Shown here: positions 45,926 to 58,499 of the stretch, piece after piece
How positions within the stretch are numbered: the first letter of the stretch is position 1
Layout: every line of letters begins with the position of its first letter
NCBI GenBank assembly: GCA_015680685.1
Contig: MNCI01006638.1
Coordinates: 6,246-70,245 of the forward strand
DNA length: 64,000 nucleotides
Origin: Gnetum montanum
Lineage: Eukaryota; Streptophyta; Gnetopsida; Gnetales; Gnetaceae
Direction: 5' to 3'
The notes under the pieces: model-generated
Databases searched by the model: none
What the model saw: only the letters and a program-made list of their open reading frames with translations
Told to the model about the DNA's origin: nothing
Made by a program: the position numbers and the translations under genes

Positions 45926-47244
45926 GGAACAAGACCACATAAATTTTAAGATGATGCAACAAATAGAAAATTAAAAACATTATAAAACATAGACAAATTA
46001 AAACTTAAAAGAAAACTATATTGATCTAAACATGATTAAAATAACCATAAAATCAATAGAGAACTAGATGTGGGCCACCCTCACCACACTATCTTATTTC
46101 ATTAAAATTCAAATATATAATTCATTATTTTAACTATATATAAGATCATATTTCCAATCTTCTCACAAGGTAAAAGTCAAAAGAATGTGGACTACTTTGA
46201 GCACAAGGCCTATGCCAAACTTAATGAGAAGGATAGACTTGAGTAGATTGTGGCTAACTGCAACTTTCAAATTTTTCCTTGGGATTCTTTCTATTTATTT
46301 TTTTTTGAATTTTGGAAAAATAGGTTCCAAACAGGAAATGGAGGCTAAGGTGAGGATAGTTGCCAAACGTCATCATACTTAAGAACTTATTACACTATCA
46401 ATGAACATGGTCCTCATTCTTTTATTTTTTATTTTTTATTTTTTGAGTAAACTTTGCTCATTGTGTACTTCATTCTTAAGATAAGAATTCTAACATGAGT
46501 CTAGCCAATTAGTTGCACTACCAAAGAACATGGTCCTTTCAAAACATTGCTCCTAATGTAGTTCAACCCTTGTGTATGTGACTTTAATTACAATTTGATA
46601 GCATTATAGTAGGTCTCTTGGGTGGATAAGGGTTCTCAAGTGAAGATGAACATACTTCACCCCATTATTCACAAGATAGCCATGGATCATCACACTTGAG
46701 GGCTAGGGCTTAGGAGAGGGAAAATAGAGTTTTCCAAGGTTACCTAGTGATTATAGCTAACCATTCTCCAACATCACCTATCCTACACTCACATGATCAT
46801 GATGATTACATGATAAGTTAGCACAAATCTCATGCTCCATAATCCAACATAACCAAAGAAACGAAAACCTTGAAAACAACTAGGGAGAATTATAGCATTA
46901 TTAAAACATATAGTATAAAAGAGATTTAATGTAATAGTAATAAGAAATATTATATAAAGCATTACTAACACTATTTTCCAATGGTGCTTCAATGAACCAA
47001 CACCTAGTAACTCAAAAGACCATAATGATTATTAAAATCATATGAAAAACAAAATCAAAACAATATGCTAAGAAAGAAATGATGGAAATGCAAAGAAAAT
47101 ATGCAAATGCAACTATATACAAATGAGATTCATGGTGAAGGAGAAGAAAACATGTAACTAAGAATCTACCAAGTGTTCATGTGGGGCACCTGAGTAGAAA
47201 TGATTCAAATGGAATGCATTAAAATTCCTATGTAACCTATGTCC
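45926..47244 (-). mobile_element. 3' non-coding tail of the minus Tat-like element
   Basis: Aligns with 28701-29997 in reverse orientation, e.g. 'cctagtgattatagctaacc' near 46742. No gene. Confidence 0.75.
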
Positions 47245-48440
47245 TTACAAATCGACAATTTTGTATACATTAGGGTTAACGATGTCTGCAATTTGGAATG
47301 GACCAAACCACATAAGAGAAAACTTAGTTTGAGGGCTAGTCTGACCAAATGCTCTATCCCTCTTAAGGACTAGGTTACCTATTTGAAATACTTTAGCCAC
47401 ATATTTTTTATCAAACCATTTTGGCAATTTGTTGATGACTAAACATGTTTTTTATCATTTTAACCCTTTTCAGCTCTAGATTTTAAATGTCACATGTACA
47501 TGATATTGGATACTCGTTAGCTAGTAAATAGTCCAAGAAGAATTGATATGTTGGAATTTACAAATTAATTGGTAATATTGGTTCTTGGCCATACACTAAA
47601 TCGTATGTTGTAGTCTTGATTGATTCTTTATCACGAACCCTATTTGTCAAAAATACCCATTTTAGTTGTTCATGCCAAGTTCATGGGTTTTGGTCTATCA
47701 TTTTCTTAATTCCATCTAATATGACTTTGTTGGAGGACTCAACCAAACCATTACCCTGTGGATAATATTTGGTTACCACCTTGATATGATGTTATGTTCT
47801 CTAGCCCAATTTGTAATCTCTATGGATATAAAGGTAGTTTTATTGTTGACTACTAAAGCATAAGGATATTCATACCTCGAGATTATATTATTTTCTAAGA
47901 AGTGAATGACCTCACGAGATGACACGGTTTTAGTTGCTTTCACTTCTAACCAATGTGTGTAATAATTAGTGGCTGTCAAAATAAATTTTTGTAGGGTAGG
48001 AGACAAAGGATTGGTTACTCTACTAAAATGTAAAGCCCATTGTGCAAATGGTCTAGTTTCTATTTTAGGCTATAAAGGGGCTAAACTCTTGGGGTCATTA
48101 CCGTTAAATATTTGACATTGGACACAAGTTCTAACCAAGTTGTAAGCATCATTTATCATTGTAGGTTAATAATAACTAGCCATCATGATATTTTGAACCA
48201 ATGAGCAATATCGTATATGTCCTTCCTTGTGAAGTTGTTTCATAGCATTGTTAGGCTATTCTTGGTCTAAGAACTCAAGGTATATCCCTTTCAAGTTCTT
48301 TATAAATAGTTCACCACTTATTAAAGTGAATTTCAAACATTTTGATATTAAAAGCTTTCTTTGATATCTAGGTAAATCTGAGGGATAATGATGGAAGGCT
48401 AAATAAAATTTGATATCACCATACCATGGATCATACAATC
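47245..48440 (-). pseudogene. Tat-like integrase (minus copy)
   Basis: The start 'MYDPWYGDIKFYLAFHHYPS' (48438-), the core piece 'TATNYYTHWLEVKATKTVSS' (about 47980-) and the C-terminal 'KVFQIGNLVLKRDRAFGQ' (about 47400-) are the counterparts of the outer element's integrase. Several frame changes. Confidence 0.88.
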
Positions 48441-48511
48441 AATTAGGAGAAAATGGGATATCATTTCCCTCATAAATGGATAATATGTGAAGAGGAATTG
48501 ATTCTTTATCT

Positions 48512-49000
48512 TCAGGCATCACAACTTTTCGAGGTTGAGGCTTTAGCAATTAGCTTAGCCAGGCCTATTCCTTTAACTAACTTTGTTACCCTCCATTGAA
48601 TATCATATTCTTTCAAGTTCATAATCCATTTAGTGTATTTTTCACTAGGATCTTGTAATTTAGCTAAAGAAATGGTGGCTAGGTCAGGGACAATGACATA
48701 AACCTTTATGTTCAATAGGTAGCAGCAAAATTTCTTTAAGGCTTTTATTACAGGATACAATTGCTTCTCTATGGATGAGTATTTTAAATATACATTCCTT
48801 AAAGATGTAGACATGAAATTTATAGGCCTCTCACCTTGATTTACTATGTCTTGGGTCAAGATAGTAGTAGTAGTCATGTCGCTAGAAAAAGCATATAAGT
48901 GGAAGTCATTTTCATACCAAGGAGAAGCCAGGATAGGGACATCTATAATAGCCTCTTTGATAGCAAGGAAAGCATTCTTTCTTTCATCTATCCAATGCAT
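48512..49000 (-). pseudogene. Gypsy RNase H (minus copy)
   Basis: An open frame of 162 codons. It reads 'KNAFLAIKEAIIDVPILASP', 'ERPINFMSTSLRNVYLKYSS' and 'IEKQLYPVIKALKKFCCYLL', with the catalytic Glu kept, and 'YVIVPDLATISLAKLQDPSE'. Better preserved than the plus copy. Confidence 0.9.
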
Positions 49001-49049
49001 ATTACTTTCTTTTTTAAGCTTCTCATTTAGTGGTCTAACTAATTCAACA

Positions 49050-49800
49050 TAGATGAGGATAAATCATCTAACGATATTGATTTTCCTAAAGAATGCCCTT
49101 AGATCAGTCTTGGACAAAGGATAAGGTACTTATAACATTGCATTCACTTTCTCAGATCAATTGCAATCTCTTCCTTAGTCACTATATGATGCAAGAATTT
49201 ACCACTTTGAACTCCAAAGACAGATTTCTTTGCATTCAGGGCAATACCAAATTATCTACATCTTATAAAAATGTTCCTAAGGTCTCTAAGGTGCATACCT
49301 TGATCTTTCGAGAAAATGGTTAAGTCATCTAGGTAGATAATAATGCATTTTCTAATCAGCCCCTTAAAAGTTTTGTCCATAGCTCTTTGAAAGATAGAGC
49401 TAGCATGTATGAGGCCAAAGGGCATTTTAGCAAACTAAAAAGTTCTCCATTTTGTCATGAAAGCTATTTTGTATTGGTCTTTCTTATTCATTAAAATTTG
49501 ATTATATCCTAAATACCCATCTAAAAAGAAATACATTTAGGTACCATTCACAATTTGCAAAACTCCTCCATAAGGGGGAGTGGATAATTATCCTTAATGC
49601 AAGATGTATTAAAGTTAGAGAAATCAATACATAACCTTAATTCACTAGTATGTTTCCTAATAGGCACTAAGTTTGATATCCAACTAGAGTGTCTCATCGG
49701 GTAAATAATTTTAGATTCTACGAGCCTGTCAATTTCTGCTTTCATGAGGGCTTCAATCTTTTGATTTACAAATCTAAGTTTTTATCTAAATGGTTTTGTT
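49050..49800 (-). pseudogene. Tat-like reverse transcriptase (minus copy)
   Basis: The frame 49745-49548 has 'ISNLVPIRKHTSELRLCIDF' and 'NTSCIKDNYPLPLMEE'. The 'IYLDDLTIFSKDQ' box at about 49345-49307 keeps both Asp. Stops occur between these pieces. Confidence 0.9.
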
Positions 49801-50003
49801 TGTGGCCTAAGGAAAATTGTATGTGTCATCAGTAATGGATTGAAAGTTTTAAGCTCTTTGTAAGTCCAAGCTAGAACATCATTAAACTTATGTAGTAATT
49901 CAACCAGGCTTTGTCTTTCATCTGAATGTAAACAAAATCTTATTTTAACAAGATATTATCTTCCTTTCTTTTGAATATAAATTATTTCAGTCTTAGCTAA
50001 CGT

Positions 50004-50477
50004 TTACCAATTAGTATTTTTTGACAATTCTATGGTCCAAGTGTGCAAGTCATCAAATAACGCTTTCCTAACTATTACTTTAGTAGACATTTTGTTTAAA
50101 AATAGAACATCCTTTGATATATCTCCTTGATCACTAAATTCTCCTTTAGAAAATAGAAATTTACAAACATGGTCATTGTCATCAAACACTTGAAAAGAAA
50201 AGACATTATCAAGGATAGAATAAGATTTCACCTTTTCAATAATAATTTCTGAATCCCAAGCATTATGTTTGAATGGGACATCCAAAGTGGTGGCCAGTTG
50301 GGCTAGTGCATTAGGAATAAAATTTTCTTCTCTTAGTACATGTGCGATGGTTACACATTCAAACTCTTTAAATAGTTCAAGAATGTAAGCTTTATACACT
50401 TTCATGGTCACATATTTATCGTCAAAGGTTCAATTGACTTGCTCTGCTATTAGTTGGGAGTCACTAATAGTCATCAT
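50004..50477 (-). pseudogene. C-terminal half of the archaeal-type RNase H (minus copy)
   Basis: From 'TISDSQLIAEQVN' (about 50470) through 'LAQLATTLDVPFKHNAWDSE' to the linker, closely matching 25462-25964. The first two catalytic motifs (DG..., EYEAL) are missing: at about 50470-50478 the sequence jumps straight from gag ('DDYCYVHNM') to this point. Confidence 0.88.
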
Positions 50478-51426
50478 GTTATGGACATAGCAATAATCAT
50501 CATTGGCTGATGAACTTGGCTTTTCTGGTTGTATAGGAACCTTGTTGTTTTGCTTTAATTTAATTACTTCATTAGAAAGCTTTTGAAGTGAAGTTAATAT
50601 CTAGGTTATTCGATCTTGAGTTTGAGTTGTAGGCCCAACAAGGTTTGATATCCCATTTGGGTTTACAATTGATTAGATTAAGGCCTTCGACTGTTCATCA
50701 TTTAAACCAGTGTTAGATCATAGAAATGAAGAATATGTGGGACTTTGAAAGTAATTATTTTAAGGTTGAGCTAGTTGAAAGGAGGAAGGAGTCTGAGGCA
50801 TAGCATTACCAATACTCAATATCCCAAATTAGGCTTGGATGTTGTTCATAAGGGTTATTTGTTCTAACTCCACTACTTTTGCAATTTCTCCCTATATTTT
50901 TGTAATGTTTGAATCAAATTCGATATGATAGGCAAAGAATGGATCGATGGTAGAGAGGTAAAAGTTGAGGATTCCATTGGGTTGTGGACACATCTCACTT
51001 GGTACATAGGCTAGTTGACAAATGAATATTAGGTTGTAATCTTGGACATTTTTTCTCAAGAAGCTTTTCTAAGTTCATGAAGTTGCTTGATGTGATTGCA
51101 AGGCTCGTGAATTTGTCCAATTGAATCAAAAACATAGTTTTGAACTCCTACCATGAGTCAATGGAGGCATCAGGGAGCATCAAAATCTATTAGGTGGCCT
51201 TAGTCCTGAAAGTTGTTACAAATACTGTACATACCACATCATTTTGGTTAATGTTGTGGATCCCTAGTATGGTTTCAAAACATTGTATGTGTTGGTGAGC
51301 ATTACTAGTAGGGTTTGTGGGATTGAACAAGAAATTTATATTTTGGTGTGATTTTGGAATAATGTGGTAGTTAGTAAAGTTAAAGGGATTGCTCACCAAG
51401 GGAGTTAGAGGTTGATGGGTTGCCAT
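50478..51426 (-). pseudogene. gag: Tat-like gag (minus copy)
   Basis: It starts at ATG 51426 ('MATHQPLTPLVSNPFNFTNY') and runs with stops to the deletion junction inside the CX2HX4HX4C knuckle. Strong parallel to 12378-13380. Confidence 0.87.
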
Positions 51427-52018
51427 CCTAGTTTGAGTTCTCTTAGGAATAAAGTTTAAGAAACATGAAGCTTTTTGTTTCCTTAATGTAAAGTGACATG
51501 TGACTAGTCGGTTAGGGGTAGAGGAGAGTTTGCTCTTAAAACAAAAACTATAAAATATGTTTGTTAAAATAAAATTATGAGATTAAGTAAAAAGAAAAGA
51601 AAATATTGAAATAATTTTTCTTCACAAAGAAAAAAAACTCTAAAATATGCTATTGTTTAAAAAATATTTTTTTAAGAGAAAAAATAAATGCATGAAATTG
51701 CAAAATTTATAATTTTTTTTAAAAGAGTAAATAGTAAAATGAAAAATTTTAGAAAAATAAAAATAAAATTTAATGAGTAATAACATCACCTTACTCAAGT
51801 AAGGACTACCAAAACATAAATATGAAAAAAGCACTAGGAAATGAGGGTTTTGTTAAAAAAAAAAAAAAGGTTTTAGTAACAACAATTTTCAGAAAATGGG
51901 AAACACAAAAAAATGGCAGTAAATAAATGATTTGGAGATAAAAAATAAAACAAGTTTGAAACAAAGAAAATGAAATTTTTAAGAAATGAAAACAGAACAG
52001 GGACTACAAGGATTTTTA
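51427..52018 (-). mobile_element. Leader between 5' LTR and gag
   Basis: AT-rich with long A/T runs. No PBS that I recognise is seen next to 52019, so either the LTR end lies elsewhere or the PBS has been lost. The ORFs at 51640-52109 are chance. Confidence 0.5.
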
Positions 52019-53924
52019 ATGTAACCACCACCAACACCGACCTGCTGTGTTCTCCACCTTCTTGGGCAATTACCTTCACCACTGCCATGTTCTGTGCATT
52101 ATGCTGCATTGAATGCCATCAGTTTCAGCCATCACCTGCATCAGTTATGACCCGCGTTCTATTGCCATTAGTCATATTTGCAGGGCACCACAGTAATTGC
52201 CACCATTTATGCAACTGCTACCACCATACATGTGTGATGTTGCTGAATGATTAAAAATGAAAAGATTTTGAAACTGAAGAGACATCGGGATTTCACGAAC
52301 AGTGAAATCAGAGATAACAATGAAGAAAACAAAGAAACTAGAAATAGAAAATAGATTATTGGGGGGTGTCGGACCCCAAAAGAAGATCTATTGATATTAA
52401 AAGTGTATCAATTACAAGAACCTGAATAAGTCATAGGGATGAGGGGAAGGGAAAGCTGGGAGCACTGGAAATGAGACTCGGGAACAACCATAAAAATGAA
52501 CAAGTATTTAAGGAGGAAACCCGAGTAGGGGCACTATCAAACTTCCACACAAATTGACTGGTTACCAGATAGAATGACATAGATTTAGATGAGGCAAAGA
52601 GCTCTCAATCAAGGATAGAGAGAGTTCCTTGCAGATATTACAAATGATGAGTGTTACTGGAATGCTCACGACTTTTCAACAGCTGCAAAAGATGAACCAA
52701 TTGATGATTATCCAGATTAAACTTTGATGCTTAAGATGTGAGTTGGAAATGAATGAGGCAACAGATCTGCAACTTCTCCAACCTGGTGAGCAAACATTTA
52801 TTAGAATAATCCATCCTTTGAAATATAACATTGCATCTTCTCTTCTAAATATAATAGATTATTTTTGTAACAACAATATAATTGAACTAAGTAATTAGAA
52901 AAAGGATAAAAAAAGTATTCAATAAAAGAATTTTTAAGAAAGAAATTAATGTATTTGTTAAAAGGGGTACAATTTTATTGGAATGATTGTAAAAATTTTA
53001 GTTGTGAATTGGGATAAACAAATGATTGGAATTAAGCTCTATCCTTGTTTAAATGTCTTAATGGATTTCATTTTTTATCAGGTCCACTTATTTTAAAAAA
53101 ACAAGAAAAGATCAGGCCTTGTTGTTTAGACAACACCGATTACAGTCCATGATAACTGGACAAACACTGAGTAAAGTGGGCTATGCTTTTAAAGCTTTCC
53201 ACAAAATTTCTTCAAAATGTGATGTGAAGAAGTATCGTTAAACTTGATCGTAAGAGTTTGGTTTGGCCCACATACACATACATATGTGTTTGACTTTTGG
53301 ACCTCAAATTCTACAACAGTGCATAAAGTATATGTTGACAGATATTTAAAGCTTATATAATGTACACATTGTTTTACCTCCAAAATATTTTTTAGACTTA
53401 ATCTCTGTTTCACTACGTAAGTGCAATGTTTCTACGAAGAACACATACATATAAGACTTAAATATATTTAACATCGACATTTGCTACCTTTGTTTCTGTG
53501 TCTAACGTGGTTTTAACAAGCTCTGACGGATCAATTTCAATAGCCTTTTTAAACTTTTAATCACTATTTGCTTTTGAAATTTCAAATGCCCAGATGGGGG
53601 CTACAAGGATTTTTGTGAATTATCCCAACAAAGAGATTCATCATTAACCCTATCCTTCATGATGAAGAACATTTTATTTTATTTTGGAATGGGAAGAAAA
53701 AGGAGGGTGTTTTCTTTAATCACAAATTGTAAGCTACATACTCTAAATAACAAAGTATTGCCTAACTAACCTTAAATGTTTGATTTTGACTTTATCACAA
53801 TTGATGAATAAAATAAATGCGTATTGGTGAAGACAGTAGATTAATAGGACTTTTTAATTTTCATGGCATTTGAACATATTTAAACATGACCTTGTGCTTA
53901 GCATAGGTGACGTTGACACCAACA
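52019..53924 (-). mobile_element. 5' LTR of the minus Tat-like element, with an insertion
   Basis: Homologous to 44398-45890 over its length except for the 492-bp insert at 52361-52852. Confidence 0.8.
52361..52852. mobile_element. Unclassified 492-bp insertion with 11-bp target duplication
   Basis: The direct repeat AATAGATTATT lies at 52350-52360 and 52853-52863. The other LTR (about 44816-44835) has a single copy of this site and no insert. No terminal inverted repeats, no LTR-type TG...CA ends and no coding sequence are visible. An 11-bp duplication is too long for an LTR element; a LINE/SINE-type or Mutator-type insertion, or a processed cDNA on the minus strand, is possible. Confidence 0.75.
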
Positions 53925-54959
53925 CGATCATATGGATGTGCTTGATGACAAGCTACCCAACATAAAGGGTTGCTTAGCTGCAAGTCTTTGCAAATCGGGT
54001 CCTTCACCTGGCCCACCAAGGTGCTTCGTGGGTGGCTACATTGTTGCATTTGTGTTGGATGGGCAAGCAAGTTTTGCTTTGCTGTTGACTGATCCTTCTT
54101 CATTTTTTGCTCTTGTGAAGGTTGGGAGTCAGCAAAGCTTTGTTGTTGTTGGGCAAGGTAGGTCTACGAATTGTGAAGCAAAGGAGAAAGTGAAGGTCAG
54201 TGTGTCTGCGTCTGTGGTTGTGGCTATGGATGGGTGCCTTTTAGTGGCACCTCTTACCTAACCACGTCCAATGTGGAGATGGAGTGTTATGTTTTATTTT
54301 GCTTCATGTTTGTCTTTTTATGTAATTTTTTCCACTCTTTAATGATGCTCTTGGTGATTATCGAAATAAGCATTCATGTTTTGGCAATGAACCTTTATAG
54401 GTATAATATAATAGCGTGTAAAAGAAAAGCCTCATTGTGGTTATGTGGTCAATATATGTGGCGTGCTATGAGGGCTTCCAAATCAAAATAACACTTCAAT
54501 GAAAGACTTAAAATTGAAATATTCTTTTGATTATAGAATTTATAAGCATAATCAATGTCTTTATTTTTAAGGATGTTAAGTTACAAGGTGTGGTTTGTTC
54601 CCTAGGGTTTGAATTTACAAATCTAGGCAGAGTACACCTTATGAATTAAAATCTTTAGAAATCAAAAACAATTTCAAAAAGGATTGCATCTAACAAAATC
54701 ACCATTAATTCTTCAAATTTAATGCAACCAAACCAAACCCTTTTTTTAACTTAAAAGGAAAAATTGGTAGTGGGAATATAAGCAACCAAATTCACCCTAA
54801 AGGATTTTTACATCTCTTATCTTAAATCAATTTATATTAATAAATTTTTTGGCATGACTAAAGATTCAATAATTACTTAGGAAATTTGCCTCATTTTTAT
54901 CAAATCAACTGTTGTCTAAATATTGTGGAAATTGGATAGTCATTCCTAGGGATAAGTAT
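53925..54959. other. No recognised gene; GC-richer start then AT-rich
   Basis: 53932-54261 is an open frame of 109 codons without a known domain, in a block with better-balanced codon use than its surroundings. It could be a captured gene fragment. 54500-54959 is AT-rich without features. Confidence 0.3.
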
Positions 54960-54960
54960 T

Positions 54961-55252
54961 AGTAAAGAAGTAAGTAGTTCCCACATCAATGACAAGTGTG
55001 GGTAAAAAATATAAGGTCAACAACAAAAATTTCATATGGAAAATTACAATAAACAAGTTCAATGACAAAAATTTCATATGGTAACTTGGAACATTAACAC
55101 TCTTGATAAAAAAACCTTTCCAAGGATAGGAACAAGCATGAGTAAAGAAGTAAGTAGGTTCTCACTCAAGGATTGATGAAGGTAAAAAATAAGTTCAATA
55201 GCAAAAATTTCATATGGTAACCTAGAACATTAACACTCCTGATAAAAAAACC
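54961..55252 (+). repeat. Imperfect tandem duplication
   Basis: 'agtaaagaagtaagtag' starts two similar blocks (about 54962 and 55142), each continuing to 'aaatttcatatggtaac', 'gaacattaacactc' and 'gataaaaaaacct'. The first block carries an additional short internal repeat. Confidence 0.75.
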
Positions 55253-55439
55253 TCTAAATTTATCAATGCCATGAATAGATGAAGAATCACCTCCAAGAAA
55301 CAAGATGGAAATGAGATAAAACTAAATATTTAACTAAGGTTTACAAACTCTTCTACTTGGGAAAAGAAAATCATAAAAATAGAATGGGCATCATAACTAA
55401 ACAATTTGTCAAAGACAAGGTGATGCGAGTATAATATCA

Positions 55440-56690
55440 TGACAATTAAATTATTGACATTAAACATGTACTTGGAAATGAGATCATCAACATCATCAAT
55501 GTTTATGCTTCATAAATTAGCTTAGAGAACTCCATCAAGCAAGATTTTTGAGATTCTATGGATCAAGTCCCAACAAGAAAGCATATTTATTAAAGGAGAT
55601 TCTAATGGTCATGTTGGATTTATGAAAATGGGATATGACATAATTCATGGAGGACATCGATTTGGAGAGTGTAATGATTACTATTGTAATTTGCAAATTT
55701 GCAAGTGCTTATAACCTTGCAATGGCAAATACCTATTTTCAAAAGAGAAAAAAACATTTAAGTGCATATAAAAGTGATATGGATAAAACACAAATTGATT
55801 ATTTCTTACTATGCAAACGAGATTGGATTATGTACAAAGACTTTAAGGCTATACATAGAGAGGGTTTTGCAACTTAGCATTGACTTATGGTTATGGACTT
55901 AGCTATTTAAAGCTTCAAAGATAGCATTCAAAAAGGGACTAAATGCATAAAATAGTGAAAATTGAAGAAAGACAACATCACCTTATTCAAAAAAGAATTA
56001 CTTCAAGAAGGAGGCACTTGCAATTAGAATTACTCTCCAAATTAAATTCAAGGCCAAATGAAAAGTTGAATTCATAAAATAAGAAAGAACATTTTGGGTA
56101 AGAAAAAAAAGGCAAAAAACACATCCCAAAGGAGACATGGTAGTAGTGTGCTAAAGAGAAATGTTCTATTTAAAATAAAAAAAGATGCTTCAAGGAATAG
56201 AAATAAAGGAAAAACTAAGAAAATAGGCTATTATACAAAATGATAAAAAAGGAGGCAACAATAGTAGTAGTCAAAGACAAACATAAGGATTAAAGAAAGA
56301 AAAATTTATTTATAAATCGGCAAAAATCATAAACAAGAAATGTAAGAACATTGATCATGTGAAATGCATTATAGAGATAAAAGAATTTTGGTAAAAGAGA
56401 ATAAAATTTTGGATCAATGAAAAAATATTTTTACAAATTATTAAATGAAAATTTTCCAATAGAAGATATCGAAGAATAAGAACCATATTTTTCTTTGGTC
56501 AATGAACTTTCCTTATTTCAAGTGAAGATAGAGTTATCAATGATGAAAAATGGAAAAGCTATTAGACTAGACAATATTCTATAGAAGCTTTAAAAGGATT
56601 GGAAGATATAGGAGTTTTGACACAATTATTTAACAAAATTTTGAAGGATAGAGAAATGGTGCAGTGTCACTCTAATGTACTTTAACCCTT
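55440..56690 (+). pseudogene. L1-type LINE: endonuclease and start of RT
   Basis: The endonuclease domain is visible across frames: 'INVYAS' (55497-), 'GDSNGHVGF' (55598-), a 'HGGHRFGE' stretch (55645-), 'MANTYFQKRKKHLSAYKSDM' (55722-) and 'TQIDYFLLCKRDW' (55790-), ending near 'LMVMDLAI'. These match the order of an AP-like endonuclease of plant LINEs (Asn, Asp and His positions of the family). The RT start follows at about 56520-56680 ('MMKNGKAIRLDNIL'). The element is cut off there, just before an assembly join, and has no LTRs. It is heavily mutated. Confidence 0.82.
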
Positions 56691-56727
56691 TAAAACACAC
56701 TAAATCAAAAATGTATGCAAGAAAAAT

Positions 56728-56813
56728 TAATTTCTAGAAAATAAGAAAACTAGCTATCCTCTATTAAAANCTAATTTCTAGAAAATAAGAAAACTAGCTA
56801 TCCTCTATTAAAA
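56728..56813. repeat. 42-bp repeat around an N: unmerged contig overlap
   Basis: 56728-56769 and 56772-56813 are identical and flank the single N at 56770, as expected when two overlapping contigs are abutted. Confidence 0.9.
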
Positions 56814-57270
56814 CTAAAAGAGGCTTATAAATATAGTGGATCCACAAACCTACAGAACATTACACCAAAACACTCACACACTCCACAACATTGCAAAGCA
56901 TGAGGCTTTAAAATTACACACAATCAATCCTAATGCAAGGCACAATTGATTATGAATCTCTTCCAACAAACATAGGACCATGATCCATACATAATGGCCA
57001 AAATCATACACACAAGGTTGACCATCCAACTCCCATACAAAAACATGCAACATGACTAATATTTATCATTAAACGAAGCTAACACATAGCTACACCTTTT
57101 GGGAAACATTTCCCATGCTTACATTGGATATTCTTGATTGTTTTCCATCTTGAACGTGCCACCTTAGAAAGTTTCTCTCATGTAAAAGACATTTTTGAGG
57201 CCTACGAGACATCTTTCTAAGTTTTAGTAGCTTGTAGGAAAGACATCTTTGAAGGCTACTAGTTCACTAA
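56814..57270. other. No feature seen
   Basis: AT-rich sequence between the contig join and the copia gag; the gag of the minus-strand relic does not continue into it. Confidence 0.5.
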
Positions 57271-57271
57271 T

Positions 57272-57965
57272 TTAGTGGTTTCCATTCATGACTTCCTTTG
57301 AGGTCAACATGGAATAAGCATTTGATAGATTGGGTAATGGCTTCCTGCAAAGAATATTTGATCTCATAATGATAAAGAATTCATTCAATCCCATGAGAAA
57401 TTGATGTAGTCTCTCCTCTTCTTTTTCTCTGGAAACTACACCACAAGTGCACCCTTTGCAAGATGCATTGTGAGGCTTTGAAAAATCATTTAATTGTTCC
57501 CATAAAGCCTTCATGTTTGCATAGTGCATTGAAATTTTCATTTCACCTTATTGTGTATTAAAAATCTCACATTTGATTTCCTAAATTCTTGGTCAACTTC
57601 CTTGGGAGTATCTCTCGTCTACTTCCACCCACATTCCTCTTGCCATATCATGATAAACAATGCTATAATGTAGCTCTCCATTGAGTGAATTGAGGATCTA
57701 GGACATTAAAATAGAGTTACAAGTGATCCAGCTTTCTTCATCCGAGTCTCCTTCAACTAGTTTTGGAAGTGTGCCATTCACAAAGATAATTTTGTGCTTT
57801 GAAACCAAATCATTGGTAACTACATGTTTCCATGTAGAATAGTTAGTCCCCTTGAGTAACTGTGTGACTAACTAGTCTTCTAGCCTATATGAGTTATTGA
57901 GAATGTAGTGTAATGGCTTCTTCCTCTAGACTACCATGATGATTGGCTTGTCTGTGAATAGTCAA
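57272..57965 (-). pseudogene. gag: Ty1/copia gag relic
   Basis: On the minus strand, from about 57880, the sequence reads 'LVTQLLKGTNYSTWKHV', 'KHKIIFVNGTLPKLVEGDSD', 'ILNSLNGELHYSIVYHD' and 'ARGMWVEVDERYSQGS'. It continues in 57541-57272 with 'YANMKALWEQLNDF' and 'EERLHQFLMGLNEFFIIMRS'. This is the UBN2-type copia gag. The frame is broken by stops and a shift, and pol is missing beyond 57272. Confidence 0.9.
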
Positions 57966-57970
57966 TCCCT

Positions 57971-57982
57971 ACTCTAATACCA
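57971..57982 (-). promoter_or_regulatory. Primer binding site, initiator tRNA-Met type
   Basis: 'tggtattagagt' on the minus strand against the common TGGTATCAGAGC; it lies between the LTR and gag. Confidence 0.75.
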
Positions 57983-58208
57983 TATAAAATTGGGAGAAAA
58001 GAGAATTCTTCTTATTGATTACTATTGAAACGTATAGAGGAGTAGCATATTTACGCTATTGTGAAGAAAAATGAAAATGGAAAGTAGAGAGGAAAAAGAA
58101 GAAAAAAAAGAAAATTGAGTAAAACATAGCAACATCCATAACTATGATCTAAAAAATAAGGAAACACTTGATCTGAAGAATCAAAATAAGGGCATCCCAA
58201 TTGTAACA
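57983..58208 (-). mobile_element. Short 5' LTR of the copia relic
   Basis: On the minus strand it runs from TGTTACAATTGGG at 58208 to CCCAATTTTATA at 57983, directly next to the PBS. The terminal ATA instead of ACA fits one C-to-T change. The 71-codon ORF 58051-58266 is LTR sequence. Confidence 0.6.
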
Positions 58209-58499
58209 ATGTTGAGAATGATGCAATGAAGTGGTTGGCCAAATTTGGCTTTGCAACTGTGATCACATAGTTTGCACAAAACTTGATCTTTATTCGGATC
58301 TTTCTTAGTTAATGCTGAAACCTTGGCACAAAAATAAAACCATTAAAAAGTATCTATACATTATACAACTAATCTAGATCATCATTTATAAATGGTTTCC
58401 CTAGCATCTTTTTCCAGGATAATCTTTGTGCATTATTTTCTTTGAACTAGACATAGGAACCTTGTTCATGGCATAGTTTTTGAAATCCTAAGATTTGCC

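Larger units (their letters stand above)
44398..53924 (-). mobile_element. Tat-like gypsy element, minus strand, internally deleted
   Basis: Direct repeats 44398-45890 and 52019-53924 are its LTRs (start TGTTGATATC at 45890 and TGTTGGTGTC at 53924). Between them on the minus strand are gag (51426-), half of an RNase H (50477-50004), RT, RNase H and integrase, all homologous to the outer element at 9558-33340. The protease and first half of the archaeal-type RNase H are deleted. No target duplication could be found, so the inner LTR ends (44398, 52019) are approximate. Confidence 0.85.

Noticed and set aside
52361-52852. Solo LTR as the nature of the insert
   Set aside because: The target duplication is 11 bp and the ends are not TG...CA.
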